A DNA stretch of 5,103 bases from Spirochaetaceae bacterium (lineage in GTDB: Bacteria; Spirochaetota; Spirochaetia; SZUA-6; RPPD01), in NCBI GenBank assembly GCA_003818675.1, contig RPPD01000205.1:1-5103 (forward strand). The letters run 5' to 3'. The translations under genes and the position numbers were made by a program. A model generated the notes under the pieces. The model made no database searches, was not told where the DNA came from, and saw only the letters and a program-made list of their open reading frames with translations. Positions 1 to 5,103 of this stretch are shown in pieces; within the stretch, counting starts at the first letter, position 1, and each line of letters begins with the position of its first letter.

Positions 1-533
1 AGCCACCAGCCTACGGAGAAACAGAGGGTGAAGTCAGGATCTATCCTGAATGCAAAACCTGCTTCAGGCTTGATGATCAGGTCAGCCCTTGACCAGTCAA
101 GATATTTTTGAAAGTTGACACCCACGGCAAGCGAAAGCGGGATTTCGAAGTTCCCGATTGGCAGGCGATAGGTGGCCTTTGCCATCAAGGGAAGAAACCA
201 GTAAATATTGAAATTTGGAGTAAATGCAAGGCCTCCGGATAATTCCACACCCACAGTAATCGTATTGGTTAGATAGGTAAAATACTGCAATGTGCCCTTT
301 GCTCCAGGGAAAAGATTTGTTGTCTCAAAATTTTCTGTGGAGAACCTGTAATGGAATAGGGGTATCAAACCTCCAAGGCTGAATGAAAACGCCTGGTCTC
401 CCAGTACATGTACAACCTCGCCTTCAGTTCCTGGATTCTCTTCAGGAGCGGGAGGATCGGCAAAAAGCAGGGTATTCCCCGCAAAGACTGTAATCATGAG
501 GAGGAATATCCGTTTGATGGTCGGAAATATCAC
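1..533 (-). CDS. Putative outer-membrane beta-barrel protein with signal peptide, partial (C-terminus beyond left edge)
   Basis: The reading frame is open on the minus strand from a GTG at 533-531 to the window edge: 177 codons plus 2 nt, no stop. I chose this start because AAAGGAG lies 6 nt upstream and because it gives a complete signal peptide: Lys7-Arg8, a hydrophobic core at about 9-24 and a likely signal peptidase I site after LLFA (residue 25), followed by an acidic, Pro-rich stretch at 26-40. An in-frame ATG at codon 13 would cut the signal peptide in half and has no good ribosome binding site. From about residue 47 on, the protein is rich in aromatic residues and shows short alternating polar/hydrophobic strands separated by turns with N, D, P or G (e.g. 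FSFSLGGLIPLF, TITVGVELSGGLAF, FEIPLSLAVGVNF). This is the look of a small outer-membrane barrel. It resembles barrel-like hypothetical proteins I associate with treponemes, but I cannot name a family. It is divergent from smc, with its own promoter. A periplasmic beta-rich protein is the alternative. The coding call is firm; the barrel call is moderate. Confidence 0.8.
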   Translation of the reverse strand, partial: MIFPTIKRIFLLMITVFAGNTLLFADPPAPEENPGTEGEVVHVLGDQAFSFSLGGLIPLFHYRFSTENFETTNLFPGAKGTLQYFTYLTNTITVGVELSGGLAFTPNFNIYWFLPLMAKATYRLPIGNFEIPLSLAVGVNFQKYLDWSRADLIIKPEAGFAFRIDPDFTLCFSVGWW

Positions 534-539
534 TATATG

Positions 540-546
540 CTCCTTT
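540..546 (-). promoter_or_regulatory. Shine-Dalgarno AAAGGAG of the minus-strand envelope gene
   Basis: Reading the minus strand, AAAGGAG is followed by 6 nt (CATATA) and then GTG at 533-531. This near-perfect site decides the GTG start over the internal ATG at codon 13, and so restores a full signal peptide. Confidence 0.8.
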
Positions 547-583
547 AAATGGTCAATTTATGATACTCTTTAAAACGTGTGCA

Positions 584-612
584 ATCATAACAAAAAGACA
601 TTTCTTGTGCAA
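584..612 (-). promoter_or_regulatory. Sigma70-like promoter with extended -10 for the minus-strand envelope gene
   Basis: On the minus strand, TTGCAC (612-607) is separated by exactly 17 nt from TATGAT (589-584), which matches TATAAT at 5 of 6 positions. The bases just before it read TGT, giving an extended -10 (TGn-TATGAT). Transcription would start near 577, leaving a leader of about 44 nt that carries the Shine-Dalgarno at 546-540. The -35 box overlaps the end of an inverted repeat (611-627), which could make it a regulated promoter. Predicted from motif match only. Confidence 0.55.
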
Positions 613-639
613 GGCAACTCATGCCTTTCAAACAAGGCA
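611..639. repeat. Alternating inverted repeat A-B-A' (AAGGCA / TGCCTT / AAGGCA)
   Basis: AAGGCA at 611-616, TGCCTT at 622-627 and AAGGCA at 634-639 form two overlapping perfect 6-bp dyads. They share the central arm, with gaps of 5 and 6 nt. In RNA the two hairpins would be mutually exclusive. However, the element lies upstream of both predicted transcription starts (about 577 on minus, about 737 on plus), so a DNA operator is the more likely reading. The first arm touches the -35 box of the minus-strand promoter. The pattern is plain in the sequence; function is inferred. Confidence 0.55.
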
Positions 640-684
640 GCCCAATACAGGTTACAAATATTGTTGGCTCTTCCAGGATGATAA

Positions 685-708
685 ACTTGCAAATCCGCCA
701 CTTGCAAA
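685..708. repeat. 9-bp direct repeat ACTTGCAAA, 15-bp period
   Basis: ACTTGCAAA occurs at 685-693 and again at 700-708, separated by 6 nt (TCCGCC). Each copy contains the palindrome TTGCAA. The second copy supplies the -35 element of the candidate smc promoter. This could be a regulator binding site or chance in AT-rich intergenic DNA. Confidence 0.45.
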
Positions 709-730
709 GCTTAAAACCCCGTGCTAAAGT
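702..730 (+). promoter_or_regulatory. Candidate sigma70-like promoter for smc
   Basis: TTGCAA (702-707), a 17-nt spacer and TAAAGT (725-730) match the -35 and -10 consensus at 4 of 6 positions each. Transcription from here would begin near 737 and leave a leader of about 49 nt before the GTG at 786. It is the best-spaced candidate I found upstream of smc, but the match is weak. CATAAT at 761-766 is closer to a -10 consensus but has no -35 and would start transcription within the Shine-Dalgarno. Confidence 0.3.
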
Positions 731-776
731 GTCCTTCCAAGCGTACGTGTTTCCGCTAATCATAATTTCTTAAACC

Positions 777-780
777 GGAG
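777..780 (+). promoter_or_regulatory. Shine-Dalgarno GGAG of smc
   Basis: GGAG lies 5 nt before GTG at 786-788. The protein from this GTG begins MFLKSIELFGFKSF, matching the usual SMC N-terminus (a short beta-strand then GFKSF), so the GTG start is well supported. Confidence 0.75.
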
Positions 781-785
781 TAGGT

Positions 786-3581
786 GTGTTCCTAAAAAGT
801 ATCGAACTCTTCGGCTTCAAATCATTTGCCGACCGCACAAAAATTGAAATTAGAGATGGTATCTCGGCCATCGTTGGCCCCAATGGTTGCGGCAAGAGCA
901 ATGTCCTGGATTCCATCAAGTGGGTGTTGGGAGAGCAGTCTACAAAAAACCTTCGCGCCAACAAAATGGAAGACATCATTTTCAATGGCACGGAACAGAG
1001 AAAGGCGCTGAATGTCGCGGAAGTGACCCTGATGCTTGCCAATGAAAACAACCTTTTTCCAGTGGAGTTTCCCGAGATCGCGGTAAAGCGCCGAATCTAC
1101 CGCTCAGGTGAAAATGAGTATTTCATAAACAACAATCCCGCCAAACTCAAGGAAGTCCGTGAACTTTTTTTTGATACAGGTATTGGAAAATCCGCCTATT
1201 CAATCATGGAACAGGGCAAGATCGACCAGATTCTCTCAAACAAGCCGGAGGAACGGCGTTATATCTTCGAAGAAGCCGCGGGCATCACAGGTTACAAGGT
1301 AAAAAATCTGGAAGCCGAACGCAAGCTTGAAAAGACTGAAGAGAACATCCGCCAGATTGAAGGCATAATGGGAGAAGTGAAGCGGAGCTACGATACGCTC
1401 AAGGCACAGGCGGAGAAGACAGTACGCTACAGGGAACTGCAGGACAAGGTATTTCACAATGAACTGGATCTGCAGCTTTTGAAGCTGAGGAATTTCATTG
1501 CAGACCAGCAAAAAAGGGAAGAGGAGCTGTCGGGCAGCACCTCTTCACGGGATGTGATAAGGCATGATATTGACGATATAAACGGCCTGTTGGAAAAAAA
1601 TATTGATTTAGTCAATGGAATGGAATCGAACCTTATCGAGATACAGAAGAAACTGTATGGGATAGATATTGAGAAAAACAACAAGAACGAGCAAATCAAG
1701 ATACTGGAAGAAAGAACCGCTGAACTGGAGCGGAAAATACAGTATGATGAATCGCGCAAAAATGGCATCCGCGAAAAGATTGACAGGCTTGAGGCCGAAA
1801 AATCAGAACGTCATGTTTCAATGCAGTCATTGGTGAAGGAAATGGAGGGGATCGATGGGAACATCGCCTCCTTTGAGCATAATATTCAACTCGCGCAGCA
1901 GCGGATCACGGTCAACGACAAGGATCAGGCAAATATTGGCGCACAAAACCAGGAGCTGGAAAATGCTCTTGAAGATGCTCGTGAAGAGCTTAGGGCTATT
2001 ACTGATGACATCGTAACAGAACTAGATCAGCGCCTGAAGGACACCGGGTATTCCGCCTCTCAGCGTCGCAGCCTGGAACAAAAGCTTGAGGAAGTATTTT
2101 CCGCAATAAAAATCCAGCTTGATGGAAAAAAATCCATTTTGTCAGATGCTAAGAGGCTGGGTGAGCTTGCTCCTCCTGCTGTTGACGCCCTTGTAGACGC
2201 GTTTGCGCATCTTGCTGAAAGAATCAATGAAGCGGTCAGGCTTTTTGACAATTATAAAAAATCCTCACCACAGTTCCTGGATGAATTCCTTTCTCCGGAA
2301 GGCATTATCACCAAAAAGCGCGTGATAGATGACAAAATCAGCGAGACCCTGAAAAAAGTCGCTGAAAACAGGAAGCGTATCGGGACTTTGAAAAAAGAAA
2401 ATGATGAACTGATCGGCAGAATTGATGAATATCGAAATACCTTAAGTGAATTGCGCGTGAACAAGGCCACGCTGGAGACAAAAAAATCAGTCATGGAAGA
2501 AGACTTCGGACGCCTTGGACGGGATATTGCGGAACAGGCAAAGCTTGAGGCGGAAAATCTCGCGGAGATTGACCAGACCAGGGCTGTAATGAGAGAAATC
2601 AGCAAGAGCATTTCTGATCTTGAACAAATGCGCAAGAAAGCAGAACAGGAAGAGAAAGACCTGAAATCCAAAATTGGCGAACTTGAGAAAGATATCGGCA
2701 ACAAGAACCAGTTGCTTCTTTCAAAAGAAAAGCTCCTGAAGGAAAAAATGGGGTCTCTGGAAAAGGTCCAGGCCAAGGTTGAAAAAATCCAGATGCTTCT
2801 GGCAGAGATCAACGCAGAGATTCGCAATACAAATGAAAATTTCAAGGAAAAATATTCTCGTGAGCTCGCTGATTATCGGGGAAGAATGTACGAGATCAAG
2901 AAGTCCGTGCAGGAGATAAAGGAATCTGGAGCAGACTTGCGCGAGCGTATAGCAAAGCTCGGTCAGATAAACCTGATGGCACCTGAGGAGTTCGAGGAAA
3001 TCAGGGAGAGATTCGAGTTTTTAAACACGCAGCTGGCAGATCTTAAAAAAGCCCGTGAGGACCTCATGCAGATAACCGCCAAGATACGCGAGGAATCCAC
3101 GCGAAGGTTTGAGGAAGCATACAACGCGATCAGGAAGCACTTCAACAACACTTTCCGGCGTCTGTTCGGCGGCGGACGCGCAGAGCTCAAGCTTTCAGAG
3201 CCTGATAAAATTATGGAATCGGGAATAGAAATTCTCGCCCAGCCTCCGGGGAAAAAGCTTGAATATATTGCGCTACTCTCCGGAGGCGAGAGATCGCTTA
3301 TAGCAATTGCACTTTTATTTGCCGTATACATGGTAAAGCCTTCGCCCTTCTGTGTTCTTGACGAGATTGACGCGGCCCTTGACGACCGCAACATTGGACA
3401 ATTTGTAACCATGCTTGACGAGTTCGCAGACAAGTCGCAGTTTCTGGTCATCACCCACAACAAGAAGACAGTGACTTCGGCGTCAAGCCTGTTGGGCATA
3501 ACCATGGAGGAGTCGGGAGTCTCCAAGCTCGTGAGCATGAAACTGAAAAACAGGGAACAAGAGACAGGCAATGATAAATAA
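786..3581 (+). CDS. smc: Chromosome segregation ATPase SMC, compact form without a recognisable canonical hinge
   Basis: SMC is an ABC-type ATPase that dimerises, normally with ScpA/ScpB, and organises chromosomal DNA. The head motifs are all present. N-terminal half: GFKSF at 10-14, Walker A GPNGCGKS at 31-38, Q-loop Gln51, and the SMC-typical NLRANKMEDIIFNG at 55-68. C-terminal half: signature LSGGE at 831-835, Walker B FCVLDEIDA at 855-863 with catalytic Glu860, D-loop ALDD, and H-loop His891. Two long charged coiled-coil arms run at about 170-410 and 520-735. The full length is 931 residues, against about 1,190 for B. subtilis SMC. The region between the arms (about 408-520) is helical-looking and lacks the Gly-rich hinge motifs; it includes LAPPAVDALVDAF (461-473) and FLDEFLSPEGIITKK (497-511). 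Only two Cys are present (35 and 856), so there is no Rad50-type CxxC zinc hook. The short length fits spirochaetal 'P115' SMC proteins as I recall them. The GTG start follows GGAG by 5 nt. The 3' end overlaps the next gene by 11 nt. Confidence 0.95.
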   Translation: MFLKSIELFGFKSFADRTKIEIRDGISAIVGPNGCGKSNVLDSIKWVLGEQSTKNLRANKMEDIIFNGTEQRKALNVAEVTLMLANENNLFPVEFPEIAVKRRIYRSGENEYFINNNPAKLKEVRELFFDTGIGKSAYSIMEQGKIDQILSNKPEERRYIFEEAAGITGYKVKNLEAERKLEKTEENIRQIEGIMGEVKRSYDTLKAQAEKTVRYRELQDKVFHNELDLQLLKLRNFIADQQKREEELSGSTSSRDVIRHDIDDINGLLEKNIDLVNGMESNLIEIQKKLYGIDIEKNNKNEQIKILEERTAELERKIQYDESRKNGIREKIDRLEAEKSERHVSMQSLVKEMEGIDGNIASFEHNIQLAQQRITVNDKDQANIGAQNQELENALEDAREELRAITDDIVTELDQRLKDTGYSASQRRSLEQKLEEVFSAIKIQLDGKKSILSDAKRLGELAPPAVDALVDAFAHLAERINEAVRLFDNYKKSSPQFLDEFLSPEGIITKKRVIDDKISETLKKVAENRKRIGTLKKENDELIGRIDEYRNTLSELRVNKATLETKKSVMEEDFGRLGRDIAEQAKLEAENLAEIDQTRAVMREISKSISDLEQMRKKAEQEEKDLKSKIGELEKDIGNKNQLLLSKEKLLKEKMGSLEKVQAKVEKIQMLLAEINAEIRNTNENFKEKYSRELADYRGRMYEIKKSVQEIKESGADLRERIAKLGQINLMAPEEFEEIRERFEFLNTQLADLKKAREDLMQITAKIREESTRRFEEAYNAIRKHFNNTFRRLFGGGRAELKLSEPDKIMESGIEILAQPPGKKLEYIALLSGGERSLIAIALLFAVYMVKPSPFCVLDEIDAALDDRNIGQFVTMLDEFADKSQFLVITHNKKTVTSASSLLGITMEESGVSKLVSMKLKNREQETGNDK

Positions 3582-3981
3582 GGACGATTTCTTTTTTAAT
3601 GAAAAAGAAAAGAAGTGGTTTTTCAGGGCAATCAAGATAGGCGGGATTGCGGCCGGAGCTATTGTTGTCCTGGCAATAATCATACTCATTGTATCGTCAC
3701 CCCAAAAAGCAGGCTCTCCGGATGAAGACAAAAAAGCAGAACCGGTACTTGCGGAAAAGCCTGGAGAACTGAAAAAGCCTGTCCCCCTGTATTCATTCAT
3801 TATTCCTGAGCCTGAGAACACTGTGACTGATCCGTCGTATCGACTGTCCCGCGTCAGGCTTACAAGATGGGACAAAATTCTCATAGACCGCTTCTGGGCT
3901 GATCCTGCAGAAATAGGCCTAAAATCACTTTCAGAAAAAAACAGGCGCGCGGCAGAAGAGCTCCTGGAAAGCATTCCATGA
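3571..3981 (+). CDS. Small single-pass membrane protein of unknown function, coupled to smc
   Basis: This encodes 136 residues. It has a charged, aromatic N-terminus (1-20, with FFF and KEKK), one strong transmembrane helix at about 21-42 (GIAAGAIVVLAIIILIV), a Pro/Lys/Glu-rich linker at about 44-72, and a compact C-terminal part at 73-136 with RLTRWDKILIDRFW (97-109) and a final amphipathic helix (about 114-134). There is no signal peptidase or lipobox motif, so the helix is probably an anchor. The positive N-terminal flank suggests N-in, with the C-terminal part outside the cytoplasmic membrane. The ATG lies inside the last codons of smc (11-nt overlap) and only a weak purine-rich stretch (GAGACAGG) precedes it, so translation probably depends on ribosomes finishing smc. 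I do not recognise a family. I recall a small hypothetical gene in the same place after smc in treponemes, which would make this a conserved but uncharacterised partner. No function is assigned. Confidence 0.85.
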   Translation: MINKDDFFFNEKEKKWFFRAIKIGGIAAGAIVVLAIIILIVSSPQKAGSPDEDKKAEPVLAEKPGELKKPVPLYSFIIPEPENTVTDPSYRLSRVRLTRWDKILIDRFWADPAEIGLKSLSEKNRRAAEELLESIP

Positions 3982-4025
3982 GATATTTCAGCATAAAACA
4001 TCAAGATTTGTAGTAAAAACCCTGA

Positions 4026-4054
4026 TTGAACTTATTTTCAAAATAGTTTATTAT
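4026..4054 (+). promoter_or_regulatory. Sigma70-like promoter for the TPR lipoprotein gene
   Basis: TTGAAC (4026-4031, 4 of 6) and TATTAT (4049-4054, 5 of 6) are spaced by exactly 17 nt in an AT-rich stretch. A start near 4061 would give a leader of about 28 nt. I see no hairpin-plus-T-run terminator in the 107-nt gap (3982-4088), so read-through from the smc unit may add to expression from this promoter. Confidence 0.55.
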
Positions 4055-4077
4055 TTAGTCATAATTTGTTCTGTCTC

Positions 4078-4086
4078 GGGAGGGGG
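4078..4086 (+). promoter_or_regulatory. Strong Shine-Dalgarno GGGAGGGGG of the lipoprotein gene
   Basis: The GGAGG core at 4079-4083 lies 5 nt before ATG at 4089-4091. It is much stronger than the sites of the two genes upstream. The start gives an intact lipoprotein signal peptide. Confidence 0.75.
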
Positions 4087-4088
4087 AT

Positions 4089-5103
4089 ATGAATAAAGTT
4101 TCCATCATTTGCGTCATTGTAATCATTCTATCTGCAGCTTGCGCATCACAGCCTTCTTCGGCGAGGTCTTTCACAGACATTCCTGAGGCATTTACAGCGC
4201 TTGAAAAAAAGCTTCCATCGGATTTGAGTGTTTTTTCTCCAGAAAATGCAGGCGAGGCGCATGAGCCTGATGCATCCATGCTTGTCAAGTGCAGAAAAGA
4301 TCTTGCAAGCATGTCTGAAAAAGTGATCCTGTCGTTAAAAACCACCATGAATACAGTCAACAATCTGGTAATTGCTGCACGGGAACTGGCAGCGAGAAAT
4401 ACCAGGACACAGACTGTCGTGACGCCAGCGCCTTTAACAAATAGGGCAAGTACAGAGCAGACTCCCCGTCAACCGGTTGTTACAGCCCGGAGCGCAACTG
4501 CTATTCCTCAGACGCGGACTGCTGCGGAAGAAACCGCAGTAACTGCTTCACTTGAAGCTGAAGGCCAGCCTGGAATCCTTAAGACAGTCTGGGCAAGAAA
4601 GGGGGATGTCGTGGAGATTTCCCTTGATGGCAGGGGGTGGATTCTTCTTGAAGCTCCAAAGAAGGAAGACGGCCTGGAATACATCTCAAACAGCACGGAT
4701 GGGGGAAAAAGTATTTTCAGGCTCAGGGGCAAATCAACAGGCAGGTTTTTGTTGCCTTTCCAGTTTCAGGATCCTTTAACGGGCAGCCTGAAAAAGGAGA
4801 TGATAGAGGTAGCTGTTGTAGAGGATGAGGAGTTTGCCAGGATCATGGAGCAGGGAACACGGAACCAGGGTTTAAACAGGACAGAAGAACTTGACCAGGC
4901 ATATGGCCTTTTTCAACGCAAACAATATGATGAGGCTTTAAACCGCTTTTTGGCGGCGTATCAGGAAAATGACCCGGTTCTCAATGACACAATCGCAAAT
5001 ATTTATTTCCTGCGCAAGGATTATAACAATGCCATGCGATACTGGAAAAAGAACCTTTCATACAACAATCCTCAGCGTGAAAATGCACTGTTGGGAATAT
5101 CAA
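4089..5103 (+). CDS. Lipoprotein with beta-rich domain and TPR repeats, partial (C-terminus beyond right edge)
   Basis: The frame is open for 338 codons plus 1 nt to the window edge. The N-terminus is a type II signal peptide: Lys3, a hydrophobic core at 4-17 and lipobox LSAAC with the lipidated Cys at 18. Leu sits at -4 rather than -3, a looser form common in spirochaetes. Residues 19-100 look helical. A low-complexity Thr/Ala/Pro linker follows (about 102-158). A beta-rich domain at about 160-245 contains KGDVVEISLDGRGWILLE, GLEYISNSTDGGKSIFRLRG and a strand pair ending MIEVAVVE; the layout suggests an Ig-like or similar sandwich. From about 266, two TPR-like helix pairs are visible: AYGLFQRKQYDEALNRFLAA and then ANIYFLRKDYNNAMRYWKK, with the typical small/aromatic spacing. 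More repeats probably lie beyond the edge. TPR lipoproteins usually act as scaffolds at the envelope; the partner here is unknown. The gene has its own promoter and strong ribosome binding site. It resembles, from memory, the lipoprotein found two genes after smc in T. pallidum. Lipoprotein and TPR calls are firm; role unassigned. Confidence 0.88.
   Translation, partial: MNKVSIICVIVIILSAACASQPSSARSFTDIPEAFTALEKKLPSDLSVFSPENAGEAHEPDASMLVKCRKDLASMSEKVILSLKTTMNTVNNLVIAARELAARNTRTQTVVTPAPLTNRASTEQTPRQPVVTARSATAIPQTRTAAEETAVTASLEAEGQPGILKTVWARKGDVVEISLDGRGWILLEAPKKEDGLEYISNSTDGGKSIFRLRGKSTGRFLLPFQFQDPLTGSLKKEMIEVAVVEDEEFARIMEQGTRNQGLNRTEELDQAYGLFQRKQYDEALNRFLAAYQENDPVLNDTIANIYFLRKDYNNAMRYWKKNLSYNNPQRENALLGIS

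Larger units (their letters stand above)
534..785. other. Divergent intergenic region (about 250 bp) between the envelope gene and smc
   Basis: I see no convincing gene here. The region holds, from left to right: the leader and promoter of the minus-strand gene (to 612); a cluster of alternating inverted repeats (611-639); an AT-richer stretch; a 9-bp direct repeat (685-708); a weak candidate smc promoter (702-730); and the smc Shine-Dalgarno (777-780). A 72-codon minus-strand frame (763-545) spans it but is rejected, because the best promoter in the region lies inside it and its start lacks a good ribosome binding site. No tRNA or other known RNA fold was recognised. Confidence 0.7.

Noticed and set aside
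545..763. 72-codon minus-strand frame in the intergenic region, with seven Cys
   Set aside because: Its start has only a weak AAGAAA upstream, the best promoter of the region (584-612) lies inside it, it has no recognisable domain, and the Cys do not form paired CxxC motifs. It is probably chance, though an upstream small gene cannot be fully excluded.
2252..2845. 197-codon minus-strand frame antisense to smc
   Set aside because: Ser/Phe/Arg-rich translation typical of the reverse of Lys/Glu-rich coiled-coil codons; it lies wholly within a certain gene.
2963..3571. 202-codon minus-strand frame antisense to the SMC C-terminal head
   Set aside because: It covers the signature, Walker B and H-loop codons of SMC; low-information Ser-rich translation with no domain.
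786..3581. Could the protein be RecN, Rad50/SbcC or MukB rather than SMC?
   Set aside because: GFKSF, the GPNGCGKSN Walker A with the following WVLGEQS, and LSGGE with a VLDEIDAALDD Walker B are SMC-type. There is no CxxC zinc hook, and the length and head motifs do not fit MukB or RecN.
3483..4004. 173-codon minus-strand frame opposite the small membrane protein
   Set aside because: The plus-strand frame has a clear transmembrane protein layout and a coupled start. The antisense frame is rich in Ser and Phe with no credible start signal.
3982..4025. Possible intrinsic terminator after the small membrane protein gene
   Set aside because: No GC-rich stem followed by a T run is visible; the stretch is AT-rich without a stable inverted repeat.
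4055..4363. 102-codon minus-strand frame opposite the lipoprotein N-terminus
   Set aside because: The plus strand has a strong Shine-Dalgarno, signal peptide and lipobox; the antisense frame has none.
4508..4779. Short frames on both strands inside the lipoprotein gene
   Set aside because: They overlap the lipoprotein's beta-rich domain in other frames and show no start signal or domain.

Overview
The window most likely comes from a spirochaete, probably a Treponema or Spirochaeta relative, at roughly mid-40s % GC by eye. Three things point there. The SMC protein is short and lacks a recognisable canonical hinge, as I remember for the 'P115' type SMC of Borrelia and Treponema. The gene order smc, then a small single-pass membrane protein, then a TPR lipoprotein resembles what I recall downstream of T. 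pallidum smc. The window also holds a lipoprotein with a loose lipobox and a signal-peptide-bearing protein that looks like an outer-membrane barrel. The lineage call is inference; no rRNA or other phylogenetic marker is present.

Layout: 1-533 (minus) is the 5' part of a secreted, probably outer-membrane, beta-rich protein that runs off the left edge. It starts at a GTG behind a strong AAAGGAG. 534-785 is a divergent intergenic region with no convincing gene. It holds a good sigma70-like promoter for the minus-strand gene, a weak candidate promoter for smc, a 9-bp direct repeat, and an alternating inverted repeat (A-B-A'). 786-3581 (plus) is a complete SMC ATPase of 931 residues. 3571-3981 (plus) is a 136-residue bitopic membrane protein that overlaps the end of smc by 11 nt and is almost certainly translationally coupled to it. 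3982-4088 is a short gap with a good promoter and a strong Shine-Dalgarno. 4089-5103 (plus) is a lipoprotein with a Thr/Ala/Pro-rich linker, a beta-rich middle domain and the beginning of TPR repeats, cut by the right edge.

SMC should act in chromosome compaction and segregation. The coupled membrane protein is made with it, but any functional link is only inferred. The lipoprotein has its own promoter, yet no terminator separates it from the smc unit, so read-through is possible. The left gene is transcribed away from smc and appears to be an independent envelope gene. I found no mobile element, CRISPR array, tRNA or rRNA. The most notable features are the unusual middle region of SMC, the coupled membrane protein, and the structured divergent regulatory region.
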